The notes under the pieces were generated by a model. It was not told the origin of the DNA and searched no databases. It worked only from the letters and a program-made list of their open reading frames with translations. Below, in pieces: positions 34,636 through 45,522 of a DNA stretch of 64,000 bases (its first letter is position 1; each line of letters begins with the position of its first letter). A program made the translations under genes and the position numbers. The DNA comes from Paenibacillus sp. JZ16 (GTDB taxonomy: Bacteria > Bacillota > Bacilli > Paenibacillales > Paenibacillaceae): contig NZ_CP017659.1 of the NCBI RefSeq assembly GCF_015326965.1, positions 6,833,001-6,897,000 on the forward strand, read 5' to 3'.

Positions 34636-36497
34636 ATGCGTATGAATTTGCGGAACAAACTATTCACGGCCTTTTTGGGGCTTATTATTATTCCGTTATT
34701 TGTGCTGGGCCTATTTACATTCTTTATTACGTACAATTCGATTGAGAAAAAGTACAGCCAGCAGGCTGAATATTCGCTAAAAGCGATCAGCTACAGCATT
34801 CTGAGCGTGTTCAAGGAGATGGAGTATGTCACGGATAACGGGATTGCCACCTCCGTCTTTGCCATGGCGCTGAATGCCAAGAATCCCGATGATCAAAACC
34901 TGATTAAGGAATCCAATGCGGAACAGCTGAAACTGAACGACAGACAGCGAAACTTTCGGAATCTACTATACAATCACCCAGCCATCAGTTATGCGTTTTT
35001 ATATCATTTCAATAAAGAGTCATCGCCGATTCCGATATTCAGTAAAGAGGATTTCAGAACACTGCCCTATGAGCAGTTTAAGAACAGTCCTTTATACGAA
35101 GAGGTTGTGCAGCTTAACGGAATCCCCAAATGGCTGGCTCCGCACGAATTTCCGGAATTGACGGGGCGGAGCCGGTATTTACCCAGATCAGGCTGATTAA
35201 GGACGTGACGACACTCCGCAAGCTGGGGATCCTGGTCGTCCAGATCAAGAGGTGGGAGTTTGAAGAAATTTTCCGTCATCTGACGCTGCCTAACAATCTG
35301 CAGAATACATCGTTTATGTTGGTCAACAATGAAGGCTTCATTTTATTTGATCCAAATAACGATATGGATGGCCAAAATATTAGTCAATATATGAAGCGTG
35401 ACGTTGAATTTAAGCAAGGCTACCAAAGTTTTAAAGCCAAGTTTAACGGTAAGGAGAATATTGTCTCCATCTATCATCTGAATGATTACGGCTGGAATCT
35501 CGTCTCGGTGACCAGCTGGAACTCGCTCTCACAAGAAGTGACTTCTTTTGCCAAGTGGTTCTTCGTCATTATGGGCCTCTGTCTGGTTACGGCGATTGTG
35601 TTCAACCGCCTGTTCATGAATCGGATTACCGGGACGATCGCAGTCATCGTACGGTTTATGCGCCGCGTGGAAGATGGGGATTTGAATGCGAGAGTTGAAG
35701 AGAAGGGAGAGGATGAGCTGCTGCTGCTGTCGAAAGGGTTCAACAATTTGATGAACCGGATCAACAATCTGTTTGCGCAGATCAAAAAGGAGCAGAGGCA
35801 GAAGACCGACGCGGAGATGCGTGTGCTGCAAGCGCAGATTAAGCCGCACTTCCTCTTTAACACCTTGGAATCGATCAACGTTCTCGCTGTACAGAATGAA
35901 GGACGCAAGGTCAGCGAAATGGTATACCGGCTTGCCAGCATCTTGCGGATCAGTATACAGGAGAAGGAAGAAATTACGCTGGATGAAGAAATCAAGCACT
36001 TGCAGAGCTACCTTGAAATCCAGAAGTTTCGGTTCGAGGACCTGTTCGAATACGAGATTGACGTGCCGAAAGAGCTTATGCACAGCCGCATCTTGAAGCT
36101 GACGCTGCAGCCGCTGGTTGAGAACAGCATACAGCATGGCTTTGAAGGGATTTCTTATACAGGATGGATACGCATCTCTGCATGGAAGGAACTCGGTAAT
36201 GTCATCATTCGGGTAGAGGATAACGGGCTCGGCATGACCTCAGAGCAGTTGTCCATGTTTGAATATATGGTGTCCGAGGATAACGGATCGGAACAGACGA
36301 CGATGCAGAATCTCAAAGTGAACCAGGAACGACGGGGACTTGGACTGCGGAGCGTGGCTGACCGGCTTCGCATTCAGTACGGGGATTATTACGGTCTATT
36401 CATATGCTCAAGCCGCCCCGGCGGCACCGTTATACAATGCGTCATACCCAATTATGACAGGGGGGAAGGGCAGCATGTTGAAGGCATTATTAGTTGA
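34636..36497 (+). pseudogene. YesM-type sensor histidine kinase, frameshifted near 35163
   Basis: Two overlapping frames together encode one kinase of about 620 residues. Frame one (from ATG 34636) has an N-terminal membrane helix and a Cache-like sensor to PHEFPELTG, then runs off into 11 wrong residues. Frame two resumes with AEPVFTQIRLIKD and continues through the second membrane helix (WFFVIMGLCLVTAIVF), a HAMP domain, the His_kinase box QIKPHFLFNTLESIN and the ATPase (NSIQHGF, VEDNGLGM). Restoring one G in the GGGG run at 35163-35166 joins them. It pairs with the YesN-type regulator next door and should control sugar uptake. Either a real inactivation or a sequencing error. Confidence 0.85.
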
Positions 36498-37260
36498 CGA
36501 TGAGGCTCCAATCCTGAACAATCTCAGCAAGGTTCTGCCTTGGGAAGAGATGGGCATGAAGGTTGTCGGACTTGCCCGAAGCGGGATGGAAGCACTTGAA
36601 GTAGCGGATCAGTATAACCCGGATCTGATTCTGTGTGATATCCGGATGCCCGTCATGGACGGACTGACCTTTATTACGAAGATTCGGGAGAAAGGAAGCC
36701 GGGCGGAAATTTTTTTGTTAACGGGATATCAGGAGTTTGAATATGCCCGGGAAGCAATTAAGCTTGGCGTCAAGGATTATATCAGCAAGCCGATTCATTA
36801 CGGTGAGCTTGAAATGAAGATTCGAGAGATCGGGGAGGAGATCCGCAAGAAGAGGGCGAAAGAGAAGTATTACAATACCGTTTCGCTAATCGATGAGGCT
36901 CCGAATCCTGAAGCGGTTAAGAAAACGCCGGAGCAATTGGTAACGTCTGCTCTGGAGTATATCAATACCCATATGGGACAGGATTTGGGGATTGAGGAGC
37001 TTTCGGAGCATTTAGGGATCAGCTCCAGTTACTTCTGTTTATTGTTCAAGAACCATGTCGGGCTTACCTTCGTGGAGTACTTGACGAGACAGCGGATGGA
37101 GGCGGCCAAGTTCCTGTTAGTGAACAGCGACAAGAACATTGCGCAGATCGGCTCTTTTGTCGGTTATCATGAGCGTCGGTATTTTACCAAGGTATTTCAA
37201 AAAGCCACCGGCATGACGCCATCCGAATTCCGGGAAATGTCCGGAGAGGCAACGGTATAG
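36475..37260 (+). CDS. YesN-type response regulator with AraC output
   Basis: A 261-residue protein: receiver domain (residues 1-120, acidic pair DDE near residue 8, phospho-acceptor Asp in LILCDIRMPVMDG, Lys in DYISKPI) and an AraC-type DNA-binding domain (about 160-255, IEELSEHLGISSSYFCLLFKNHVGLTFVEYL...IGSFVGYHERRYFTKVFQKATGMTPSEFR). The ATG at 36475 overlaps the kinase gene by 23 bp, as is usual for such pairs. The longer frame upstream (to 36340) lies inside the kinase and is not real. It probably activates the ABC operon. Confidence 0.92.
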   Translation: MLKALLVDDEAPILNNLSKVLPWEEMGMKVVGLARSGMEALEVADQYNPDLILCDIRMPVMDGLTFITKIREKGSRAEIFLLTGYQEFEYAREAIKLGVKDYISKPIHYGELEMKIREIGEEIRKKRAKEKYYNTVSLIDEAPNPEAVKKTPEQLVTSALEYINTHMGQDLGIEELSEHLGISSSYFCLLFKNHVGLTFVEYLTRQRMEAAKFLLVNSDKNIAQIGSFVGYHERRYFTKVFQKATGMTPSEFREMSGEATV

Positions 37261-37349
37261 GTTTTGATAGGGCCCATGCAGGCTGCTACAGTCATCGCTA
37301 GATTAACCCGCTTGGCTTGCAAAGTCCTTTAAATGGATAGAAAGTAGGT

Positions 37350-38999
37350 ATGAGATCAATGAAATGGACGGCAGCAGATTTATCGTTAGAACAAAAGGTA
37401 GGACAAATGTTTATATGCGGCTTCAACGCCTTGACGCCGAATGAGCACGCCAAAATACTGATCGAACAATATCAGGTCGGGGGCATCTGCTATTTTCGCC
37501 GGAACGTGAAAACGCTGCCTCAGCTTGCCGAACTGTCAGAGTCCTTGCAGCAGCTCGCATCGGACCGCCAAAAGTTCCCGCTTCTGATCTCAATAGATCA
37601 GGAGGGCGGTATGGTTGCCCGGATTGATCATGAAGGCATCAGCCGCATTCCGGGAAATATGGCGCTTGGAGCAGCGGGCAGCGCGCAGGATTCGTACAGG
37701 GTAGCGCAAATCGGGGCGCGCGAATTGCGTTCACTCGGCGTGAACATGAATTTCGCTCCTTGCCTCGACGTGAACAACAATCCTCGTAATCCGGTCATCG
37801 GCGTGCGTTCCTTCGGCGAAGATCCCCAAGCTGTTGCCGCGCTTGGGGCTGCGGCCATTAAGGGATATCAGGAAGAAGGCGTGTCCGCTACGGCCAAGCA
37901 CTTCCCGGGACATGGCGATACGAGCGTCGATTCACATCTCGGGCGGGCTTCTGTACCGCATGATCTGGAACGGCTCCGTAGCGTGGAATTGTATCCGTTC
38001 GCGCAAGCGATCCGGGACGGTGTGGACGCCATTATGACGGCTCACGTCAGTTTCCCGGCGATAGAGCCGAGTGATCTGCCGGCAACGCTTTCTCATGCCG
38101 TGTTAACGGGTTTGCTGAGGGAAGAGATGGGGTTTGAAGGGCTGATCATAACGGACTGCCTTGAGATGCATGCGATCTCCAAAGAGTACGGGATTCCGGA
38201 GGGCGCGATACGCGCGATCACAGCGGGTGCGGACTGCGTACTGGTCAGCCACAATCTATCCGAGCAGACGGCGGCGATTACGGCCGTCATTGAAGCTGTC
38301 CGCAGCGGAAGGCTTTCAGAGAATCTGATCGATACGGCTGTAGAGCGGATATTGGCGCTTAAGCAGCGTAATGCGATGCTCGCAGAGGAGCTTCCGGTCT
38401 ACCCGATTGGCGAGGTGGCGGAAGAGACCAAACAATTGCTGGCTCAAATCGCAGGCAGAGGCATCACGCTGGTGAAAGACGAAGGGCAGCTGCCTCTTAA
38501 GCCGGCGCAGGCTGTGGCCGTGATCTGGCCGGAACTGCTTTCGGCAACCCAGGTTGATGAAGCATGGAGCATGAGCTATACCTTGGGGGATGCCTTAAGA
38601 TGTTACGGGGTTCCGGCAGACGATCTGCGTGTCGGAACCGATATGTCCGATGAAGAGGTCGAGCAGGCCGTTAAGGCAGCCGAAGGATATAAACAGATTG
38701 TGGTAGCCACGTACACTTCCGAGAGCCGTCTTCCCGCCGGCCAGCAGAAGCTGGTGAACAAGCTGGCTGAACTTGAGGATGTGGCCCTTGTTATCGTCGC
38801 TACCCGTAATCCTTATGATATCAATGATCTTCCCCCGGTTCCGACGTATTTGTGCAGCTACGAGAACACGCCTTATTATATGAATGCGACCGCGGGCGTC
38901 TTGATAGGACAGGTTAAACCGGAGGGTAAGCTCCCGGTAGGGATCAGCGAGGCTTATCCGCTAGGTTGGAGCGGTAATCAGGACTATGTCAACAATTGA
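37350..38999 (+). CDS. GH3 beta-N-acetylhexosaminidase, NagZ-like
   Basis: A 549-residue GH3 enzyme: N-terminal barrel with ISIDQEGGMVARI, the NagZ signature KHFPGHGDTSVDSH (His/Asp acid-base loop) and the nucleophile Asp in LIITDCLEMHAIS (about residue 268); then a second alpha/beta domain (370-549). There is no signal peptide, so it acts in the cytosol, removing beta-linked GlcNAc from imported chitooligosaccharides or muropeptides. It follows the ABC transporter/two-component genes by 90 bp. An internal ATG at 37359 is an alternative start. Confidence 0.9.
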   Translation: MRSMKWTAADLSLEQKVGQMFICGFNALTPNEHAKILIEQYQVGGICYFRRNVKTLPQLAELSESLQQLASDRQKFPLLISIDQEGGMVARIDHEGISRIPGNMALGAAGSAQDSYRVAQIGARELRSLGVNMNFAPCLDVNNNPRNPVIGVRSFGEDPQAVAALGAAAIKGYQEEGVSATAKHFPGHGDTSVDSHLGRASVPHDLERLRSVELYPFAQAIRDGVDAIMTAHVSFPAIEPSDLPATLSHAVLTGLLREEMGFEGLIITDCLEMHAISKEYGIPEGAIRAITAGADCVLVSHNLSEQTAAITAVIEAVRSGRLSENLIDTAVERILALKQRNAMLAEELPVYPIGEVAEETKQLLAQIAGRGITLVKDEGQLPLKPAQAVAVIWPELLSATQVDEAWSMSYTLGDALRCYGVPADDLRVGTDMSDEEVEQAVKAAEGYKQIVVATYTSESRLPAGQQKLVNKLAELEDVALVIVATRNPYDINDLPPVPTYLCSYENTPYYMNATAGVLIGQVKPEGKLPVGISEAYPLGWSGNQDYVNN

Positions 39000-39012
39000 A
39001 TAAGGGTTGCTC

Positions 39013-39049
39013 AAACCGGAGTCTTCCTACCCAGGAATGCTCCGGTTTT
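39013..39049 (+). terminator. terminator of the sugar-uptake operon
   Basis: AAACCGGAG-TC-TTCCT pairs with AGGAA-TG-CTCCGGTTT around ACCC, followed by T's. Confidence 0.85.
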
Positions 39050-39071
39050 CCTATTTTCCAGCCATTTCTGA

Positions 39072-39100
39072 GCAACTTTTCGGGAAACTTCGCGTCTAAT
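39072..39100 (+). promoter_or_regulatory. possible ECF sigma factor promoter
   Basis: GCAACTTTT (39072-39080) and CGTCTAAT (39093-39100) are arranged as AAC-N16-CGTC, the layout of extracytoplasmic-function sigma promoters in Bacillus relatives. It lies about 55 bp ahead of the stalk-domain protein gene, suggesting control by envelope stress. Confidence 0.5.
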
Positions 39101-39154
39101 AGTATGTCCAATAGAGGCAGACAGACTATACTGAGTGTTTTAAAGGAGTAGAGA

Positions 39155-41893
39155 ATGAATTTCAAGAGAATCTCGATGATTACAGTCCTTGCCGCGGCAC
39201 AGGTATCCATGGCATTTCCCGCGGCAGCTGAATCACCGGATATTACAGCTCCGGCGCTAAATAGCCAATCAGCGCTGCAGTCCCCGGTGGAAGGACAAAG
39301 CCAGCAGAGTGGAGAACAACAGACGGACATGCAGCAAGCGGAGGAAACATCGGCAACGCCAAAGGAAACACCTTCTGATTCAGTTGAAGGCACGATTAGC
39401 GATCCGAATGCCGAACCTTCTGCCCCAAATGAACAGCAGGAGCAGGAGGACACGGATAGCGATCCTTCCGATAATGAGGTATCAGAGAACGAAGAGGGCA
39501 GCCCATCCGGAGACAAGCCCGAAGTCAGCACTTCCCATGTTTCGGCTAACGAACTTGTGCTGCTGATGAACAGCAATGTGATGTACCATAACGGCAAGAA
39601 ATACAAAGCGGGTCAGCCGATGGCTGTGAAGCAAGGGGTATCCTATGTCGCCATTCGCGCCATGGTTGAACGTGCAGGACTGAAGCTGTCTTACGATAAC
39701 AAAACGAAGGAAACCATCATCCTTAAGGATGGCAATGAACTTCGGTTTACGACAGGAAGCAGCAATTATAAGGTCAACGGACAGGTACGCCCAATGAAAG
39801 GCCCTGCTTACCAGAGCAGCAATGTGTTTATGGTTCCGTTAACCGCGATCACGCAAGCCCTTGATATTCCATACCGGGTAAACCAGCCCGAGAAAAAGGT
39901 TATTCTTGATTTATCCGGTATGGGCAGCGGCAACGGTAACGGCCAACAGCCAGGCGGAAATAACGGCGGGGGATCTGGCAGCGAGGTTCCGAACATACCG
40001 AACCTGGGTCCGAATGACCTCATCCTGATGATGAACAGCAACAAGATGTATCAGAACGGGAAAGCTTATACGGCAGGTCAGCCAATGGCAGTCAAGAATG
40101 GCGTATCCTATGTTGCCATTCGCTCCCTCGTTGATCGTGTCGGCCTGAAGCTGACCTATGACGGAAAGACAAAGGAAACGATTATTATCCGCGGTAACGA
40201 TGAGCTTCGTTTTAAGACGAACAGCAGCGTATACACCGTGAACGGGGTCAGAAAATCAATGAAGGGACCGGCTTATCAGTCCAACAATACATTCATGGTG
40301 CCGCTGACCAGCATTACGCAGGCGCTGGACATTAGTTATCGGGTGGACCAGCCGAACAAACGGGTTATCCTTAGCCTGAGCTCAAAGCCGGTAGCTTCCT
40401 TCACGGTGCAGCCTGGCGAGATTCTTGCCGGACAAACAACGGTTACGTATAAGACGAATGCCTATTCTCCGACGGGACTGGCTATTGTTGACGAGCATTG
40501 GGAAGGCCGGGAAGAGATTTTTGACGAACCCGGCGTGCATACGGTTTCCTACTCGGTACAGGATTCCAGCGGGGAGTGGAGCGACCCGTATATATTGAGC
40601 ATTCAAGTATCCGCACCGAATACGCCCCCTGTTGCCATGTTCGAAACGGACAAACAGGAATATAAGATCGGTGAGAAAATAACGTACATGAATATGAGTT
40701 ATGACAACGATCCTGGCGATGAGCTTACGTATAAGTGGGAAAACAACGATCAGGCCTTTTTTACGGCAGGAACGCATAAGGTGCTGCTCATTGTTACCGA
40801 TAAACATGGAGCGACCAGCTCATACGAGAAGATCATCAACGTAACGAGTGAAGTGTTGTATACGCGCGATCAATTCAATCAATTATTTACGGGCATCGGC
40901 GACAAATACACCTTTGACGGATCAGCTGTGCCGACATGGAAACTGATGCCGATTACGAGAAGCTCCGAACCGTATCTGTTGATTCGCAGCAACTCTCCGG
41001 AAACCGTCTATCAAGAGGGGATTGTCTACCGTGAGGTCGGCAATGCCAGCACGCGATTCATGATTCACCACTTGAACGCTACCGGGAAGAATATGAAGAT
41101 GTATGTCGTCGCTACCAACATCAACACGATGACGGCGCGTCTGACCACCGAGTATACCGGTTTGGGCGGTCCGATCAATATCCCGACAGCCACGGGTAAA
41201 GCGGCTGTCCAGCGTTACCTCGAGTCCATGCAGTCAGCGGATGCATTCAAGACGATCTCGCTCGCCCCTGGGGAAAGCCGGATCATTTTGCAAGACTTGA
41301 GCGCGCAAACCTTGAAGAATCAGCAGGTGCTCTCCATGTTTGCTGATCTCTATTCGGACTCGCCGATCCGTTATGATGTCATCATGATTGATGAAGCCAA
41401 GGATCCGATTCAAAAGCTGCCTTACCTGAAACTCCATCCGAGCGATGGCGTGCATAACCGGGGAACGTATCCGGACTCGACGCGGATCATTGAATCCTAT
41501 GACTTGGTTGGCGACACGCCTACCCGTCTCGCGCTCGGCGACAAGACAAACGATCCGAATCTGGAAGGGTATGACGGCATTAACGGTTCATATCAATCCA
41601 ATGCCGGGAACTTCGGTGTACTGTACAAAATCAAGCTGCACCGCGTAGCACCCAATACGCTGATCACGCTGAATCCGCGCGGAGGCAAGTACATGGGTGC
41701 GATGATGGTGAACGGAAATATCATTCAGACGCCGAATACAAGCGGAGGCGCTGTATCTGCGCCGAATGAAGCTGCCGTTCTCTATCGTACGGGGAATTAC
41801 GAGCAGACCGTGGAAATCCTGTTTACGGCGGCACCGGGAAGCAGTCTGCCAATCAACATCCTGCTCCAGCCGCTTCCGCAATTAAAGAACTAA
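39155..41893 (+). CDS. large secreted protein with two copper-amine-oxidase-N/stalk domains
   Basis: A 912-residue exported protein. A signal peptide (residues 1-27) is followed by a Ser/Glu/Gln-rich linker to about 125 and two similar stalk domains (about 130-250 and 288-410), each with NSN(V/K)MY..GK.Y.AGQPMAVK.GVSYVAIR. A Gly/Asn/Gln linker joins them. PKD-like beta modules follow (about 410-570; VTYKTNAYSP, AMFETDKQEYKIGEK), then a 330-residue unassigned C-terminal region with LNPRGGKYMGAMMVNG. No catalytic motif is seen. Stalk domains are thought to bind wall or polysaccharide, so this is probably a surface or matrix protein. Strong terminator after it; possible ECF promoter before it. 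Confidence 0.75.
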   Translation: MNFKRISMITVLAAAQVSMAFPAAAESPDITAPALNSQSALQSPVEGQSQQSGEQQTDMQQAEETSATPKETPSDSVEGTISDPNAEPSAPNEQQEQEDTDSDPSDNEVSENEEGSPSGDKPEVSTSHVSANELVLLMNSNVMYHNGKKYKAGQPMAVKQGVSYVAIRAMVERAGLKLSYDNKTKETIILKDGNELRFTTGSSNYKVNGQVRPMKGPAYQSSNVFMVPLTAITQALDIPYRVNQPEKKVILDLSGMGSGNGNGQQPGGNNGGGSGSEVPNIPNLGPNDLILMMNSNKMYQNGKAYTAGQPMAVKNGVSYVAIRSLVDRVGLKLTYDGKTKETIIIRGNDELRFKTNSSVYTVNGVRKSMKGPAYQSNNTFMVPLTSITQALDISYRVDQPNKRVILSLSSKPVASFTVQPGEILAGQTTVTYKTNAYSPTGLAIVDEHWEGREEIFDEPGVHTVSYSVQDSSGEWSDPYILSIQVSAPNTPPVAMFETDKQEYKIGEKITYMNMSYDNDPGDELTYKWENNDQAFFTAGTHKVLLIVTDKHGATSSYEKIINVTSEVLYTRDQFNQLFTGIGDKYTFDGSAVPTWKLMPITRSSEPYLLIRSNSPETVYQEGIVYREVGNASTRFMIHHLNATGKNMKMYVVATNINTMTARLTTEYTGLGGPINIPTATGKAAVQRYLESMQSADAFKTISLAPGESRIILQDLSAQTLKNQQVLSMFADLYSDSPIRYDVIMIDEAKDPIQKLPYLKLHPSDGVHNRGTYPDSTRIIESYDLVGDTPTRLALGDKTNDPNLEGYDGINGSYQSNAGNFGVLYKIKLHRVAPNTLITLNPRGGKYMGAMMVNGNIIQTPNTSGGAVSAPNEAAVLYRTGNYEQTVEILFTAAPGSSLPINILLQPLPQLKN

Positions 41894-41917
41894 ATCCATT
41901 CATCATGTATAGCAACG

Positions 41918-41960
41918 GGACAGCCTTCTTAGCCAGAACATGGTTAGGGCTGTCCTTTTT
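41918..41960 (+). terminator. terminator
   Basis: GGACAGCC (41918-41925) pairs with GGCTGTCC (41948-41955), followed by TTTTTG. Confidence 0.85.
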
Positions 41961-42108
41961 GTTGGTTCTTGCTGAGGGATCATGTCATATCCCAGGCATC
42001 TATTTTCCACTGGCGGGTACCTTGCAGGCGTTTAGCCTATACAGAACCGCTTTCATTGACGCTGTCTTATTTTTCAGGCATTATAAGAAGAGAGTATCTT
42101 CAAGTAGA

Positions 42109-42121
42109 GGAGGTTACCTCC
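42109..42121 (+). promoter_or_regulatory. small hairpin containing the zur RBS
   Basis: GGAGG (42109-42113), loop TTA, CCTCC (42117-42121), directly before the ATG at 42124. The left arm is the ribosome binding site itself, so it is masked when the hairpin forms. Confidence 0.55.
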
Positions 42122-42123
42122 GT

Positions 42124-42594
42124 ATGCTTACGACGGAACAGATCATCGACGCCATGTCGGAACATGGGCTGCGCATTACTGATCAGCGCAAGACACTTGC
42201 CAAATTGTTTGGGGAACATCCTGGATATTTGACGGCCAAGGATGTGTACGAATATATGGGCCGGAAGTACAGCGGTTTGAGCTTCGATACGGTCTATCGG
42301 AATCTTCGGGTATTGTACGAGCTTGGCGTATTGGAGCAGGTTGTGTTCGAGGAAGGCATCAAGTTTCGAGGACGCTGCAGCGAAGAACATCACCATCATC
42401 ACATGATCTGCCTGCAGTGCCAGAAGACGTACCCGATTACGTTTTGCCCGATGCAGCTGACCGATGCGCCGGATGATTTCCAGGTGGTTCAGCATAAATT
42501 CGAAGTGTTCGGCTACTGCCGGGACTGCAGCAAGGACAGTGCGGATAATGAAACTTCATCAGCCAGTGCAGGAAAGCGGGATAGCCGGGCATGA
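42124..42594 (+). CDS. zur: Zur, zinc-responsive Fur-family repressor
   Basis: A 156-residue Fur-family protein: winged helix ([30 protein letters not shown]...[18 protein letters not shown]), an [19 protein letters not shown] metal-binding stretch, and two CxxC pairs (CLQC, CRDC) forming the structural zinc site. The start at 42124 replaces an upstream frame opening at 41905 whose extra residues run through a terminator. Its location upstream of znuABC-type genes and the two Zur-box-like sites at the znu promoter make Zur far more likely than Fur or PerR. yidD overlaps its stop. Confidence 0.88.
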   Translation: MLTTEQIIDAMSEHGLRITDQRKTLAKLFGEHPGYLTAKDVYEYMGRKYSGLSFDTVYRNLRVLYELGVLEQVVFEEGIKFRGRCSEEHHHHHMICLQCQKTYPITFCPMQLTDAPDDFQVVQHKFEVFGYCRDCSKDSADNETSSASAGKRDSRA

Positions 42595-42848
42595 GCACAG
42601 CGCGCAGGGTGGTGAAGGTGCCGATACACTTCTATCGGAAATTCATCTCTCCGTTGAAACCGGCGACTTGCCGATTCTATCCAACCTGCTCGGCCTATGC
42701 TCTTGAAGCGATTGAGGTGCACGGCGCGCTCAAGGGCTCCTGGCTGGCGGCCAAGCGAATAGCAAGATGCCATCCGTTTCATCCAGGCGGCATTGATATG
42801 GTTCCGCCGCGCAAGGATAAGATGTCGTCTTCATGGACAGAGAAATAG
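42591..42848 (+). CDS. yidD: YidD, membrane protein insertion efficiency factor
   Basis: An 85-residue protein with the complete YidD/DUF37 pattern: [59 protein letters not shown], with its three conserved cysteines. It assists YidC-dependent membrane insertion. It overlaps zur by four bases (ATGA), so it is cotranslated with it. No terminator is seen before the T-box promoter. Confidence 0.95.
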   Translation: MSTARRVVKVPIHFYRKFISPLKPATCRFYPTCSAYALEAIEVHGALKGSWLAAKRIARCHPFHPGGIDMVPPRKDKMSSSWTEK

Positions 42849-42932
42849 CGTTTTTTGGGGTATCCTAGCGGATACGAAACGGAATGCATCCTGTCTTATA
42901 GGTCATAGCCATTCGACGGACCGCGGCTCATC

Positions 42933-42962
42933 TTGACACGCCGCAGCCTGTTTGATTAAAAT
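42933..42962 (+). promoter_or_regulatory. promoter of the T-box-metG unit
   Basis: TTGACA (42933-42938), 18-bp spacer, TAAAAT (42957-42962). The start is expected near 42969. Confidence 0.7.
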
Positions 42963-42968
42963 GTAAGA

Positions 42969-43251
42969 AATTATAGGTATATCCGAGGAAGAGATAAGTA
43001 CGGAAAGCTTGCCTTGAACAGAGAGCCGGAGCAGCTGGAAACCGGTCTTGGCGAATTTCGGAAAATGGTCTTGGAGGATCCGCTTTTGAGCGCTGCAGTC
43101 GGGGTATGAAGGCTGCCGTAAAGGAGCGGCGTGAGCCAGCGTTAATGGACGGCCGGATGACGGCAGATGAGCCTGTTACCCGTAAGGGAACAGGGAATTT
43201 GGGTGGTAACACGTGAGAACAACTCTCGTCCCATGGGGACGGGGGTTTTTT
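42969..43251 (+). ncRNA. T-box leader, methionine-specific
   Basis: A leader of about 280 nt ends in the T-box antiterminator motif GGGTGGTAACACG (43201-43213) and a terminator (CGTCCC/GGGACG followed by GGGGGTTTTTT, 43227-43251). Earlier parts hold the stem I features, including AGAGAGCCGG and AGCTGGAAACCGG. A likely Met specifier ATG lies at 43106-43108 in GGGTATGAAGG. Uncharged tRNA-Met would favour antitermination. It precedes metG, as expected. Confidence 0.9.
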
Positions 43252-43311
43252 GCTATTTACTGCTGTTTTCGTAAAGAGATTGCCTGATACAAACAATCCA
43301 TTTCACGGTAA

Positions 43312-45312
<2,001 letters not shown>

Positions 45313-45342
45313 AATGCTCTCTCATTGAATTAAGTCGCGATA

Positions 45343-45380
45343 GACGGTGTACCCTGTTAAAGGGTACGCCGTTATTTTTT
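45343..45380 (+). terminator. terminator of metG
   Basis: ACGGTGTACCCT pairs with AGGGTACGCCGT around GTTAA, followed by TATTTTTT. Confidence 0.85.
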
Positions 45381-45420
45381 CTTTTAATACGGAGGATATA
45401 ACATCTCTATTGAAAATTAA

Positions 45421-45435
45421 TAGTAATTCTTACGA
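45421..45435 (+). promoter_or_regulatory. Zur box 1, upstream of the znu promoter
   Basis: TAGTAATTCTTACGA matches TCGTAATNATTACGA (Bacillus Zur box) at 12 of 14 defined positions. It ends 5 bp before the -35. Confidence 0.7.
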
Positions 45436-45440
45436 TTTGG

Positions 45441-45469
45441 TTGACAACGAGGTTGCCTGCTTTTATAAT
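45441..45469 (+). promoter_or_regulatory. znuA promoter
   Basis: Perfect TTGACA (45441-45446), 17-bp spacer, perfect TATAAT (45464-45469). Start near 45476, inside the second Zur box. A consensus promoter like this needs a repressor. Confidence 0.85.
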
Positions 45470-45474
45470 CTTGT

Positions 45475-45489
45475 TAGTAAAGATTACGA
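45475..45489 (+). promoter_or_regulatory. Zur box 2, over the transcription start
   Basis: TAGTAAAGATTACGA, two mismatches to the Zur box. It begins 6 bp after the -10 hexamer. Confidence 0.7.
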
Positions 45490-45522
45490 TTAATTGATCG
45501 GAGCGGATATGGGGAGATGAAC

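Noticed and set aside
34561..35196. Programmed frameshift in the sensor kinase
   Set aside because: No slippery heptamer with a downstream stem was recognised; a missing G in a run is simpler.
41905..42123. N-terminal extension of Zur by 73 residues
   Set aside because: The extension runs through a rho-independent terminator and is hydrophobic, unlike any Fur protein. The ATG at 42124 has a ribosome binding site.
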